64,000 nt of DNA from KBS50 sp042434095 (GCF_042434095.1 NZ_JBHLUE010000011.1:620001-684000), one strand, 5' to 3'; counted from the stretch's first letter, positions 41,446-50,011 are shown. Translations and numbers: made by a program. Notes: a model not told the origin generated them from the sequence alone.

Positions 41446-42587
41446 CCCGCCCGCCACCGGGTCTGCGTCCACACCATCTCCTCGTCGTGCTCGGAAAACC
41501 ATTCCACCCCGTACCCGGCCGAACCGGAAGCGGGCGTTCCGGCGGGCGGTTCGGGGGCGGGCCCGGCGGTGACGCTCACCACCACCTCGTCCGGCTGCCC
41601 CACCACGGTCAGCCGGGCCCACTCCCGGGCGGTGGCGAGGGTGGCCAGCAACGGGTCGGCCAGGTGCCGGCGGGCCTGCACCGGCACCGGCGGCAGCTCG
41701 CCGACCACCACGAACTCCACCGGCACCCCGCGCCGCTCGGTGATGTCCGCGCCGGCCCGCAGCTCGTGCAGCAGCGGATCGGGCACGTCGTCGGACTCGG
41801 CCATCAGCCGGCGCAGCCGGGCCGCCGCCAGGGCGCAGCGCCGGCGTACCGCCGGATCGGTCGGATCGGCGCGGCCGTCCGTCAGCTCGGCCAGCAGGGC
41901 CCCCGCGGTCCGGCTGACCACGGCCAGGCGGTCCCGGCGCTCCCGGCGGGCCCGCGCGGCCGCGGCCCGCTCGGCGTCCAGCGTGGTACGCGCGGCGGCC
42001 GTGCCCGCGGTGTCGGCGGCCAGCCGGCGCAGCGTCTGTGCCCCGACCACCAGGATCACCGGCAGCGCCACCGTGCCGTAGACGTACATGCCGAACCGGC
42101 TCAGGTCGGCGGCCCGCGGGTCAGTCCGGGCCAGCAGCGCGGCCAGCGCGATGCCGGCGCCCGCGGCCAGCACGGCGACCAGACCGCCGATCCGGCGGCG
42201 CCAGAGCACCAGCGCGGCGAACCAGCCCAGCGTGCCCCAGGCCCAGTTGGCGGGCAGGAACAGCAGGCCGCCCGGCACGAACGCGAAGGAGACGGCGTCC
42301 GCGCCGAGCAGCGCCGCCAGCAGCGGCCAGGCCGGCAGCGGCACGTCGCGCAGCAGCGCGTACCCGGCCACCAGGCCCACCACCACGAAGGCGAGCCAGG
42401 CAGCGCCCTGGACCCAGGGCGCCCGGTACGACGACCAGCTGCCGAGCAGGGCGGGCAGGTTGATGGCCAGGTGCCAACCGAAGGCGATGACCACGGCGGC
42501 GATCCGGGTGGCCCGGTCGGCCATGGCCGCGACGGCCGCGGCCGCCTGCTGGGAGGTGCGCGCGGGGGCGCGGCCGGCCGCGGTCAC
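41442..42587 (-). CDS. Degenerate sensor-kinase-like membrane protein
   Basis: 381 residues: five to six hydrophobic segments in the first 170 residues, then a coiled region and a dimerisation-like helix (ERRDRLAVVSRTAGALLAEL) where the phosphorylatable histidine of NarX-type kinases is missing. The region that should bind ATP has no N, G1 or G2 box. It sits between a complete kinase and the response regulator and overlaps both by four bases, so it is likely a sensor partner or decoy and not an active kinase. GTG start at 42587. Confidence 0.8.
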   Translation of the reverse strand: MTAAGRAPARTSQQAAAAVAAMADRATRIAAVVIAFGWHLAINLPALLGSWSSYRAPWVQGAAWLAFVVVGLVAGYALLRDVPLPAWPLLAALLGADAVSFAFVPGGLLFLPANWAWGTLGWFAALVLWRRRIGGLVAVLAAGAGIALAALLARTDPRAADLSRFGMYVYGTVALPVILVVGAQTLRRLAADTAGTAAARTTLDAERAAAARARRERRDRLAVVSRTAGALLAELTDGRADPTDPAVRRRCALAAARLRRLMAESDDVPDPLLHELRAGADITERRGVPVEFVVVGELPPVPVQARRHLADPLLATLATAREWARLTVVGQPDEVVVSVTAGPAPEPPAGTPASGSAGYGVEWFSEHDEEMVWTQTRWRAG

Positions 42588-43765
42588 GGTTCCGGCTCCA
42601 GGCCCGGCCACTCCAGCCGGATCCGGGTGCCCCGGCCCGGCGCCGAGTCGACCTGCGCGCGGCCGTCCACCGCGGCCAGCCGCGCCCGGATCGACTCGCG
42701 CAGCCCGTACCGGTGGGCCGGCACCGAGCCGGGGTCGAAGCCCGGACCGTCGTCCGCCACCTCGACCCGGACGGCGTCGGCGACCCGGAGCGTGACCCGG
42801 ACGGGAGCCCCGGGCGCGTGCCGGTCCGCGTTGCGCAACGCCTCGGTCACCCCGGCGGCCACGGCGGCCGCCACCGGCCCGGGCACCGTGGCCGGCGCCA
42901 GGTCTGCGGCCGGTTGACCGGGCGCCGCGGCCAGGACGGCCCGCAACCGCTCGTCCAGCCGCTCGGTCCCGGCCGCCCCGGCGGGTCCGTCGCGGGCGTC
43001 GGCCAGTTCGGCGAGGGTACGCAGATCCGCGGCGGCCCGGTCGCGCAGCCGGGCGTCCGGGTGGGCCGCGCCCAGCCCCACCACGGTCAGCGTGGACAGC
43101 ACCGTGTCGTGCAGGTCGCGGTTGTGCCGCCGTTCCGCGGCCCGGGCGGCCCGCTCGGACACGGCCCGGCGCACCGCCCGCTGGTACCCGGCGAACGCGG
43201 TGTCCGCGCTCCGGCTGCCCCGCCGGGCAAGCCAGGCCAGCCCGGCGGCCGAGAGGGTCTGCACGGTCAGCGTCATGGCGTGCGCGGTGGCCTCGGCGTC
43301 CGCCCCGGCCCGGTGCGCGCCCGCCGCGTACGCCCCGGTCACCAGCAGCCCGGCCGGGACGGACCGGCTCGCCGGCAGGCCGAGCTGGGCCACGATGACG
43401 GTGGTGCTGGCCATGATGGCCACCCAGCTGACCTCGCCGGGCAGCACCTCGGCGGCGACGAGCCGGCCGAGCAGCAGGCAGGCCGTCGCGGTGAGCGCCA
43501 CGTCGATCGCGACCGGCGCCGGGCGCAGCCCGCGGCGCACGGCCAGCCCGGCGAACAGCAGCGACCAGGGGGTGAGCACGGCCAGCGACGCCACCAGCAG
43601 CGGCATCGAGACCGGCGGCCCGGGCACGGCCAGCGCCGCGGCGGCGCAGGCGAGCCCGGAACTGGCGTGCAGGGCCGCCGAGAAGATCCCGAACACCCGA
43701 CTCAGCGCGGCGCCGGCCGGAGTCGTGGCCGCGTCCGGACCGGCGAGTGGGGACGACGGAAACAC
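42584..43765 (-). CDS. Sensor histidine kinase, NarX/DesK type
   Basis: 393 residues. Five to six membrane segments in the first 180 residues; HisKA_3-like helix with the phosphoacceptor in RDLHDTVLSTLTVVGLG near residue 215; HATPase with N box VTEALRNADRHAPG, G1 VADDGPGFDP and final GRGTRIRLEWPG. GGGGAGAG lies seven bases before GTG 43765. Promoter-proximal gene of a three-gene two-component operon; signal unknown. Confidence 0.9.
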   Translation of the reverse strand: MFPSSPLAGPDAATTPAGAALSRVFGIFSAALHASSGLACAAAALAVPGPPVSMPLLVASLAVLTPWSLLFAGLAVRRGLRPAPVAIDVALTATACLLLGRLVAAEVLPGEVSWVAIMASTTVIVAQLGLPASRSVPAGLLVTGAYAAGAHRAGADAEATAHAMTLTVQTLSAAGLAWLARRGSRSADTAFAGYQRAVRRAVSERAARAAERRHNRDLHDTVLSTLTVVGLGAAHPDARLRDRAAADLRTLAELADARDGPAGAAGTERLDERLRAVLAAAPGQPAADLAPATVPGPVAAAVAAGVTEALRNADRHAPGAPVRVTLRVADAVRVEVADDGPGFDPGSVPAHRYGLRESIRARLAAVDGRAQVDSAPGRGTRIRLEWPGLEPEP

Positions 43766-43861
43766 TCGCTGGCTCTCCCCGGTTCGTGGCGTGCCGCGCG
43801 CGGGCCGACGGGTTCACATCGACGCGGGGGAATAGCATACCGGTCGGTCCCGGGCACCGCC

Positions 43862-44062
43862 TCAACTGGCGCGGCGCAGGGGCTGGCCCGTGCTGCCCGG
43901 CCGGCGGACCGGGCGGTTACCCAGCCGTTCCCGGTGCCGGCGCTGGTGTTCGCGGACCCGTTCCTCCCAGACCTTCTGGTCCTGTTTTCCATTCGGCGAC
44001 ATCCAGCGGTGCGAACCGTCGTGGTAGTGCATCGGCTCGTCACCCGCTCGCATAACGCTCAT
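43862..44062 (-). CDS. Small basic hypothetical protein
   Basis: 66 residues: a His/Tyr/Trp-containing start (MHYHDGSHRWMSPNGKQ), a charged helix VWEERVREHQRRHRERLG and an Arg/Pro tail. Two ATG codons (44062 and 44032) are possible. Located 22 bases behind the truncated-haemoglobin-like gene and probably cotranscribed with it. Family not recognised. Confidence 0.5.
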   Translation of the reverse strand: MSVMRAGDEPMHYHDGSHRWMSPNGKQDQKVWEERVREHQRRHRERLGNRPVRRPGSTGQPLRRAS

Positions 44063-44084
44063 CGGTGCCCCCCACCGTGCCCGG

Positions 44085-44459
44085 TCATACCCGCTCCCCG
44101 CTCGGCTCGCCGACCCCGGTGACCACCTGTGGGCGGGCCCGGGTCAGCCCGGCGGTGACCCGGATCAGCAGGTCGGGGCCGAGTCGCAACGGCAGCAGAG
44201 TGGTCAGCAGCAGGTGCCCGAGGAGGTCGTAGTCGTCCTCGGACAGACCCAGCCCCCGGTGCGCGGCGACCAGACCGACCGGCAGCGCCGGCGCGTCGGA
44301 GTGCAGGGCGTCGACCAGGCCGGCGGTCAGCGCGTCGGCCAGCCGGGACAGGTCGCTGTCCATGAAGTGTGGCGCCAGTTGCTGATCCAGCTCGACCAGC
44401 CGGTAGAAGCGTCGGACCGCGGCCCGGACCGCGGTCACCTGACTTGTCGTACCGCTCAT
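44085..44459 (-). CDS. Truncated-haemoglobin-like protein
   Basis: 124 residues, all helical. The N-terminal RAAVRRFYRLVELDQQLAPH matches the B/C region of group I-II truncated globins, DLSRLADALTAGLVDAL the E helix, and the histidine in GLVAAHRGLGLSEDDYDLL sits where the proximal haem ligand (F8) is expected. Members bind oxygen or nitric oxide. GGGGGGC precedes the ATG. Haem binding is a prediction from one histidine position. Confidence 0.65.
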   Translation of the reverse strand: MSGTTSQVTAVRAAVRRFYRLVELDQQLAPHFMDSDLSRLADALTAGLVDALHSDAPALPVGLVAAHRGLGLSEDDYDLLGHLLLTTLLPLRLGPDLLIRVTAGLTRARPQVVTGVGEPSGERV

Positions 44460-44761
44460 CTTGCCCCCCAGCGATAGAGACGGTCGTCTTGCCGCTGCGG
44501 CGGTCGCGCCGGCACCTCACCAGGCCCCCCCACGGGCCGCCGTCGCATTCGCCGAACGTGTAGCGGTGGCATTCCGCCTGCCGTACCGTGTGACGAGTCA
44601 CCCCCCTCGTCCACCCTTCGGTGGGCTGCAGAACTCGGAAATTCCTGAGGCTGTCGGCCGTTGCCGCGACCGGCTCCGTAGTGCGATCCCTTCTTGATCA
44701 CACAGTGCGGTCGCCAGGGCTGTCGATTGGCAGCTCTGCCGATTCACCGGAGGTGACAGCG
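44460..44761. other. Divergent intergenic region
   Basis: About 300 bases between divergent genes. Apart from the palindrome at 44590 and the GGAGGTGA ribosome site at 44749, no gene is supported; one minus-strand cysteine-containing open frame was considered and rejected. Confidence 0.5.
44590..44601. promoter_or_regulatory. Palindrome GTGACGAGTCAC in a divergent region
   Basis: GTGAC and GTCAC are separated by GA in the 300-base space between the globin-like gene and the GAF-LuxR gene. The symmetry suggests a dimer site; the binding protein is unknown. Confidence 0.35.
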
Positions 44762-45874
44762 GTGTCCACAAGGGGTTACGGCGGTCCTGATGCTGAGCGA
44801 TGGCTCAGCGTCGTGCTGGCGGTCGGCCGGATCGCGTCGTCCGCCGGCGGCTCCCGCCGGCGGGCCGCCACCGTCCTGCTGGCCCTGCGGAGGCTGCTGC
44901 CGTACGACGCCGGGTCGGTGGTCCTGTTCGACGCCGACCGACCGGCCATCCTTCCGCTGGCGATAACCGGATATCGAGGGTTTTCCTCCATAAGGGACGG
45001 TCCGCCCGGCGGCCTCGAGGGCGCCTACCGGCACATCGTCCGGGCCCGGCTGGATCGCCCGGGCCCGCCGTTGCGGCTGGACGATCTGCCGCCGGCGCAG
45101 GGGGAGCACCCGATCCGTCGGCTGCTTACCGCGGCCGGCCTACCGGCCGGGGTGTTCGTCCCGCTGACCACGGCGGACGGCCGGTCGGTGGGCCTGCTCA
45201 TGCTGCACACCCGCATGCCCGGACCGGGCGAGGACGTGCTGGACGTGCTCGGCGGCCTGGCACCGACCATCGCGAACGCCGTCGACCCGCTCCGCCAGAT
45301 GGCCGCGCTCCTGGCGGCCGTGCCGGGGGTGTTCGCCGGCGCGGTGCTCACGGCCGGTGGGACGGTGTTGAGCGTGCCCGGGCTCCCCGGGCACCCGCTG
45401 CTGGTCCCCCCGGCCCCGCTGCTCGACACGGCCGCCGCCTCGCTCCGGGACGGCCGGCTCTACCGCACCTTCCTCGTGCCGGGAGCGACCGGTGAGGAGC
45501 ACGTGTGCGCCACCGTCCTGCCGTCGCCGGGCGATCCGCCCCACCGGCGGTCCGTGGCCGTCCTGCTCTCCCGGATGGGGGACGCCCAGGGGCTCACGCC
45601 GCGGGAACTGGAGGTCATGGGTCTGCTGGTGGACGGCTGGTCCAACCGGCGGATCGCGGCGGCCCTGTTCGTATCGGAACGGACCGTGGCCGCCCACATC
45701 GAGCACATCCTGGTGAAACTGGAGGTGCCGACCCGCACGATGGCGGCCCTGCGGGCGCTCCGGCTGGGGCTGTTCGTGCCGAGTTCGCTGCTCGATCCGC
45801 CGGCGGGCGGCCCGCGGCTGATCCGGGGGGCCGCCGGCGCGCGGGGGCGGCAGTCCTCCGGCTCGGCGGCCTAG
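44762..45874 (+). CDS. GAF-domain LuxR-type regulator
   Basis: 370 residues. A GAF-like sensor (about residues 15-180: LLPYDAGSVVLFDADR, LTTADGRSVGLLMLHTR) is followed by a linker region and a LuxR helix-turn-helix near residues 285-345 (LTPRELEVMGLLVDGWSNRR, ERTVAAHIEHILVKL). No phosphoacceptor domain, so it responds to a ligand or redox cue and not to a kinase. GTG 44762 is chosen because the near-perfect GGAGGTGA lies five bases upstream. Target genes unknown. Confidence 0.88.
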   Translation: MSTRGYGGPDAERWLSVVLAVGRIASSAGGSRRRAATVLLALRRLLPYDAGSVVLFDADRPAILPLAITGYRGFSSIRDGPPGGLEGAYRHIVRARLDRPGPPLRLDDLPPAQGEHPIRRLLTAAGLPAGVFVPLTTADGRSVGLLMLHTRMPGPGEDVLDVLGGLAPTIANAVDPLRQMAALLAAVPGVFAGAVLTAGGTVLSVPGLPGHPLLVPPAPLLDTAAASLRDGRLYRTFLVPGATGEEHVCATVLPSPGDPPHRRSVAVLLSRMGDAQGLTPRELEVMGLLVDGWSNRRIAAALFVSERTVAAHIEHILVKLEVPTRTMAALRALRLGLFVPSSLLDPPAGGPRLIRGAAGARGRQSSGSAA

Positions 45875-45958
45875 GTCGACGAGGTCACCGAGAGCTGCCG
45901 GCGGCCGGGTCCGGCTGAGCGCGGGCCCGCCGCGCCCGGCCCGATCAGCCCCGGCCGG

Positions 45959-46375
45959 TCACCCCCGACCGTCGTCCAACCAGCGGCCGACGATCCGGCT
46001 CATCCCGCCCGCCTGGGCCCGGAACCCGAGGGTGGCGTAGAAGGCGGTCATGTCGTCGGTGAACAGCGCCACGTGCTGGCCGGGCACGGTGGCCAGCAGC
46101 CGGCGCACCACCTCCCGGCCGACCCCACGACGGCGGTACGGGGCGGCCGTCCAGATGTCCACCAGGTAGGCGTTGCACACCCCGTCGCTGAGGATCCGTC
46201 CATTGGCGACGTATCCGTCGCCGACCCGGCCGAAGACCACCGCGTGCGAGTTCTCGTGCGAGCGCCGGTACTGCTCGGGCGTGCGCCCGTTGTCGAACCG
46301 GTCGGTCACCAGGGCCGCGCGCAGCCCCGCCCAGTCCACCCCATCGGTGCTCATCGAGAACTCCACCTCGCTCAT
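45959..46375 (-). CDS. GNAT-family N-acetyltransferase
   Basis: 138 residues with the acetyl-CoA loop YRRRGVGREVVRRLL near residue 80 and a C-terminal DDMTAFYATLGFRAQAGGMS typical of GNAT enzymes that modify small molecules. ATG 46375 is preferred. Divergent from the DUF998 gene, with copy D of the 54-bp repeat in the intervening control region. Substrate unknown. Confidence 0.85.
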   Translation of the reverse strand: MSEVEFSMSTDGVDWAGLRAALVTDRFDNGRTPEQYRRSHENSHAVVFGRVGDGYVANGRILSDGVCNAYLVDIWTAAPYRRRGVGREVVRRLLATVPGQHVALFTDDMTAFYATLGFRAQAGGMSRIVGRWLDDGRG

Positions 46376-46391
46376 GCGCCCCACGGTCTCA

Positions 46392-46445
46392 GAAAGGAAG
46401 GGCCCCTTGTTATCGCTTTTTGTATAGGAAGGGCCCCCTGTTAAC
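46392..46445 (+). repeat. 54-bp dispersed palindromic repeat, copy D
   Basis: Forward copy (GAAAGGAAGGGCCCC to GTTAAC) with TTATCGCT core. Unlike copy A it lies in a divergent promoter region, 17 bases upstream of the acetyltransferase start, so the family is not tied to gene ends. Confidence 0.92.
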
Positions 46446-46545
46446 TCATGGACCGGCGCCGGAAAAAAGTCCGGCGGTCGTGTCGGAGTCGGCGTCTCCC
46501 GTTCGAGGTCCAGGTAGCGACCGTCGACGGAGGAGACCCGGCACC

Positions 46546-47193
46546 ATGAACCGCACCTGCAGCCGCACCGACGCCATCACCCGCTCCCTGCTCGGCTACG
46601 GCGTCATCGCCGGGCCGTGCTACGTGGCCATCGCGCTCGGCCAGGCGCTCACCCGGGACGGGTTCGACCTGACCCGGCACTCCTGGAGCCTGCTGGCCAA
46701 CGGCGCGTACGGCTGGATCCAGATCGTGAATTTCGTCCTCACCGGCCTGATGACCGTGGCGGCGGCGGTCGGCCTTCGCCGGGCCCTGCGGCCCGGCCGC
46801 GGCCGCGCCTGGGCGCCGGTGCTGATCGGGGCGTACGGCCTCAGCCTGGTCGCCGCGGGCATCTTCAGGGCCGACCCGGCGCAGGGCTTTCCCCCGGGTA
46901 CGCCGGAGCGCACCCCGGTGAGCTGGCACGGCGTCCTGCACCTGGTGTGCGGCGCGGTGGGCTTCGGCTGCCTCATCGCGGCCTGCTTCGTGCTGGCCGG
47001 CCGGTTCTCCCGGGAGGGCCGGCGTGGCCTGGCCGCGTTCTCCCGGATCACCGGGGTGGTGTTCCTGGCCGGTTTCGCCGGCATCGCCAGCGGCTCGCAC
47101 GGCCCCACGACGCTCGCCTTCGTGGCGGCCGTGCTGCTGGTCTGGGCCTGGTTCTCCCGGGTGTCGGCGCATTTCTACCGGCACCCGGCCTGA
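46546..47193 (+). CDS. DUF998 membrane protein
   Basis: 215 residues, about six hydrophobic segments. The DUF998 layout is visible in DLTRHSWSLLANGAYGWIQ near residue 41 and the GIFRADPAQGFPPGTPE loop near residue 103, followed by SWHGVLHLVCGAVGF. GGAGGAGA precedes the ATG by about eight bases. It is followed after 28 bases by the YCII-type gene, and the three genes to the ECF sigma factor probably form one unit. Function unknown. Confidence 0.85.
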   Translation: MNRTCSRTDAITRSLLGYGVIAGPCYVAIALGQALTRDGFDLTRHSWSLLANGAYGWIQIVNFVLTGLMTVAAAVGLRRALRPGRGRAWAPVLIGAYGLSLVAAGIFRADPAQGFPPGTPERTPVSWHGVLHLVCGAVGFGCLIAACFVLAGRFSREGRRGLAAFSRITGVVFLAGFAGIASGSHGPTTLAFVAAVLLVWAWFSRVSAHFYRHPA

Positions 47194-47221
47194 TCGACCG
47201 ACGAGTGAAAGGATCCGCAGC

Positions 47222-47599
47222 ATGCGCTACCTCACCCTGCTCAAGGCCACCCAGCCGGCCGGCCCGCCGCCGCCCGGGCTGCTGGACGCGATCATGAAAC
47301 TCGGCGCCGAGGCCACCGCCGCGGGCGCCCTGCTGGACACCGCCGGCCTCGCGCCCAGCACCGCCGGCGCCCGCGTGACGTTGCGCGGCGGCGGCCTCAG
47401 CGTCACCGACGGGCCCTTCGCGGAGACGAAGGAGACCATCAGTTACGCGATCTACGAGGTCCGGTCCAAGGCCGAGGCGGTGGAGTGGGCCACCCGGTTC
47501 ATGAAGATCCACCGGGACCTCTGGCCGGGCTGGCAGGGCGAGGTGGACGTACTCAAGGTGTTCGGCGCCGAGGACCTGCCCGGCGGCCCGCCCGCCTGA
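47222..47599 (+). CDS. YCII-related (DGPF) protein of an ECF42 module
   Basis: 125 residues. The fold is a ferredoxin-like YCII barrel (MRYLTLLKA start) with the signature VTDGPFAETKETI near residue 60. Proteins of this type are nearly always paired with ECF42 sigma factors and are thought to feed them a signal. AAAGGA precedes the ATG. The partner sigma gene follows after 55 bases. Confidence 0.9.
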   Translation: MRYLTLLKATQPAGPPPPGLLDAIMKLGAEATAAGALLDTAGLAPSTAGARVTLRGGGLSVTDGPFAETKETISYAIYEVRSKAEAVEWATRFMKIHRDLWPGWQGEVDVLKVFGAEDLPGGPPA

Positions 47600-47654
47600 G
47601 CCGCGGGCTTCCGGCGCCGCGCGCGCCCGCTGTCGGGACCGGGTGGGAGGATCG

Positions 47655-48890
47655 GTGGCCGTGACGGCTGCCGATCCTCGCCGCGCCGTGGAGACGGTCT
47701 GGCGGATGGAGTCCGCCCGCATCGTGGCGGCGCTGGCCCGGCTGGTCGGTGACGTGGGGCTGGCCGAGGAGATCGCCCAGGACACCCTGGTCATCGCTCT
47801 GGAGCAGTGGCCGGCCGACGGCGTGCCGGACCATCCGGCGTCCTGGCTGATGGCCACCGCCAAGCACCGCGCCATCGACCTGCTCCGCCGGCAGACCCGT
47901 TACCGGGCCAAGCTCGCCGAGCTCGGTCGGGCCACGCCGGTCGCCGCGGAGCCGGACCTCGCCGCCGGGCTGGACGACTACGTGGGCGACGACCTGCTCC
48001 GGCTGATCTTCACCACCTGCCATCCGGCGCTGCCCACCGAGGCCCGGGTCGCGCTGACGCTCCGGCTGCTCGGCGGGCTGACCACCGCGGAGATCGCCCG
48101 GGCGTACCTGGTCAGCGCGGCCACGGTGGGCCAGCGGATCACCCGGGCCAAGCGGACCCTGGCCGAGCTGCGGGTGCCCATCGAGCTGCCGCCGCCCGGC
48201 CAGGCCGCCGAGCGGCTGGCGTCGGTGCTCGAGGTGATCTATCTGATCTTCAACGAGGGGTACGCGGCCACCGCCGGCGACGACTGGATGCGCCCGGCGC
48301 TGTGCGGGGAGGCGCTGCGGCTCGGCCGGATCCTCGCCGGGCTGGCGCCGGCCGAGCCGGAGGTGCACGGGCTCGTGGCGCTGATGGAGCTGCAGGCATC
48401 CCGCACCGCGGCGCGGACCGACCCGGACGGAAACCCCGTACTGCTCCAGGATCAGGACCGTGGCCGGTGGGACCGGCTGCTGATCCGGCGCGGGCTCGCG
48501 GCCCTGGACCGCGCCGCCGGCACCCTCGGCCCGTACGTCCTGCAGGCCGAGATCGCCGCCTGCCACGCCCGGGCCGCCGCGGCCGAGGACACCGACTGGG
48601 TACGCGTGGCCGCGCTCTACGAGGTGCTCGCGTACGTCTGGCCGTCGCCGGTGGTCGAGCTGAACCGGGCCGTGGCGGTCGGCAACGCGTACGGGCCGGA
48701 CCGGGCGCTGGCGATCGTGGACGGCCTGGACCTGCCGGCGTACGCCCTCCTGCCGGCGGTTCGCGGCGACCTGCTGGCCCGGCTCGGCCGGACCGCCGAG
48801 GCGCGCCGCGAGTTCGAGCGGGCCGCGGCGATGACCCGCAACGCCGCGGAGCGCCGGCTGTTCAGCGCCCGGGCGGCGGCGCTGGGGTGA
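47655..48890 (+). CDS. ECF42-type RNA polymerase sigma factor with C-terminal TPR-like domain
   Basis: 411 residues. Region 2 (VGDVGLAEEIAQDTLVIALE, WLMATAKHRAIDLLRR) and region 4 (ALTLRLLGGLTTAEIARAYL) fill the first 180 residues; the remaining 230 form the large helical extension (VIYLIFNEGYAATAG, DWVRVAALYEVLAYVWPSPV, VELNRAVAVG) that replaces an anti-sigma factor in this group. No anti-sigma gene is present, consistent with ECF42 biology. GTG 47655 is four bases from GGAGG; GTG 47661 is an alternative. Its 3' end overlaps the convergent acetyltransferase gene by 29 bases. Confidence 0.92.
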   Translation: MAVTAADPRRAVETVWRMESARIVAALARLVGDVGLAEEIAQDTLVIALEQWPADGVPDHPASWLMATAKHRAIDLLRRQTRYRAKLAELGRATPVAAEPDLAAGLDDYVGDDLLRLIFTTCHPALPTEARVALTLRLLGGLTTAEIARAYLVSAATVGQRITRAKRTLAELRVPIELPPPGQAAERLASVLEVIYLIFNEGYAATAGDDWMRPALCGEALRLGRILAGLAPAEPEVHGLVALMELQASRTAARTDPDGNPVLLQDQDRGRWDRLLIRRGLAALDRAAGTLGPYVLQAEIAACHARAAAAEDTDWVRVAALYEVLAYVWPSPVVELNRAVAVGNAYGPDRALAIVDGLDLPAYALLPAVRGDLLARLGRTAEARREFERAAAMTRNAAERRLFSARAAALG

Positions 48891-49539
48891 CCTCGGATCC
48901 GATCCCGAACAACGGCAGGCAGGGTTCCAGGCCCTCGATCGTGACCGGCGGCCGGTCGACGCGTTCCCAGTCGTCGCGGGTCAGCCGCAGCCGCTGCGAC
49001 ACCACCACCCGCCCGTGCAGCAGGTCCCGGGTGATCCCGTCCGGCCGGTAGCCGAGCCGGCCGGAGATGGCCAGCGGCGCGGGGTTGTCCAGGAACGACG
49101 CGCTGGTCACGTCGGTGGCGCCGAGGCCCGCGAACAGCAGGTGCAGGGCCGCCGCGCGCATCTGCGTGCCCAGACCGCGACCCTGGTGCGCGAGGCCCAG
49201 CCACGACCAGCTGCTCGCCTCGCGCAGCGCGGCGAAGTCCCCGGCACGGGTCGCCTGGGCGCCCACCGGCCGGCCGTCGAGGAAGGCCACCAGTTGGAGC
49301 GTCCAGTCCTGCGGCGTCCACCGCCCGAGCGCACTCCAGTGGCCCTGCACGACCTGCCGGGCCCGGTCCGCGGGCGTGCCGTCGGTCCAGGGCGTGAGGA
49401 ACGGCCGCCGGCCCGGCTCGTGTACGCCGGCCGCGGCCACGTCCGCCAGCTCGGCCAGCTCGTTCTCGGCCGGCAGCCGGAGTTCCAGCCGGGGGGTACG
49501 CACGCGCAGGCCGAACAGCGGCCAATGGTCGATCATCAT
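48862..49539 (-). CDS. GNAT-family acetyltransferase (RimJ/RimL type)
   Basis: 225 residues. Opening LRVRTPRLELRLPAENELAE and the later LGLAHQGRGLGTQMRAAAL (acetyl-CoA loop) and SFLDNPAPLAISGRLGYRPD match RimL-like protein or small-molecule acetyltransferases. Two ATG codons start the frame (49539 and 49536); no ribosome site is seen. Its stop lies inside the 3' end of the sigma gene. Substrate unknown. Confidence 0.85.
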   Translation of the reverse strand: MMIDHWPLFGLRVRTPRLELRLPAENELAELADVAAAGVHEPGRRPFLTPWTDGTPADRARQVVQGHWSALGRWTPQDWTLQLVAFLDGRPVGAQATRAGDFAALREASSWSWLGLAHQGRGLGTQMRAAALHLLFAGLGATDVTSASFLDNPAPLAISGRLGYRPDGITRDLLHGRVVVSQRLRLTRDDWERVDRPPVTIEGLEPCLPLFGIGSEVTPAPPPGR

Positions 49540-49596
49540 CGAGCGGCATTGTGCCGCGGCGCGCCGGTATGGCGCATCGGGTTTTGCCGTTCGTGA

Positions 49597-49755
49597 GCCC
49601 ACCGGGCGTTGTCCTGCGTGGACCTTTTGGTCTGCGCTTGTGCGGCGATCAACGCGTTGGTGGTCCTGCACGACGACAACGACTTCGGCACGGCCTCGCA
49701 GCATCTGCCGGACCTCGCCGAACGACGGGTGCGCACGCTTCCGGATCACACCTGA
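49597..49755 (+). pseudogene. Remnant of a PIN-domain (VapC-type) toxin gene
   Basis: The frame from 49597 to the TGA at 49755 reads as the C-terminal third of a PIN ribonuclease: an HRALSCVDLLVCACAAIN segment (matching the usual DLLIAA helix), then the catalytic-acid block VVLHDDNDFGTAS and a short DLAERRVRTLPDHT end. An in-frame stop (49594-49596) precedes it and no N-terminal part with the first acidic residue, nor an antitoxin, is found. Codon choice is less GC-rich than around it. It lies between an acetyltransferase and tRNA-Arg. Confidence 0.6.
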
Positions 49756-49789
49756 GCGTCCATGATGAAACAGCGTTGGTCGCAGTACC

Positions 49790-50011
49790 TCAGCGGTACA
49801 GCTCGCCGGGGTACGAGTCCTGCTGGCCGTTGTTGCGCCTCACCATGAGGTGATAACGCGGCCTTCGGTGTTCAGGTTGTCGGTGGTCCTCGATCCAGAT
49901 GGTCTCGCCGGCCTGGACCAGGACAGGGCGCTCGGGCACGAAGTTCTGCCAACGAGTGATCAGCGTCAAGCGGTCCGCCTGCTCCGGGACCCCCCTGTAC
50001 GGCCCGCTCAC
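49790..50011 (-). CDS. Possible small hypothetical gene beside tRNA-Arg
   Basis: 73 residues if started at GTG 50011. The body (LTLITRWQNFVPERPVLVQA, GETIWIEDHRQPEHRR, YHLMVRRNNGQQDSYPGELY) looks protein-like and has less GC-biased codons than its surroundings, but there is no ribosome site and no family match. It may be decayed accessory DNA, like the neighbouring PIN remnant. Confidence 0.3.
   Translation of the reverse strand: MSGPYRGVPEQADRLTLITRWQNFVPERPVLVQAGETIWIEDHRQPEHRRPRYHLMVRRNNGQQDSYPGELYR

Noticed and set aside
44456..44701. Minus-strand open frame with several cysteines in the divergent region
   Set aside because: It overlaps the ribosome-site area of the globin-like gene, has no Shine-Dalgarno sequence and no recognisable fold.
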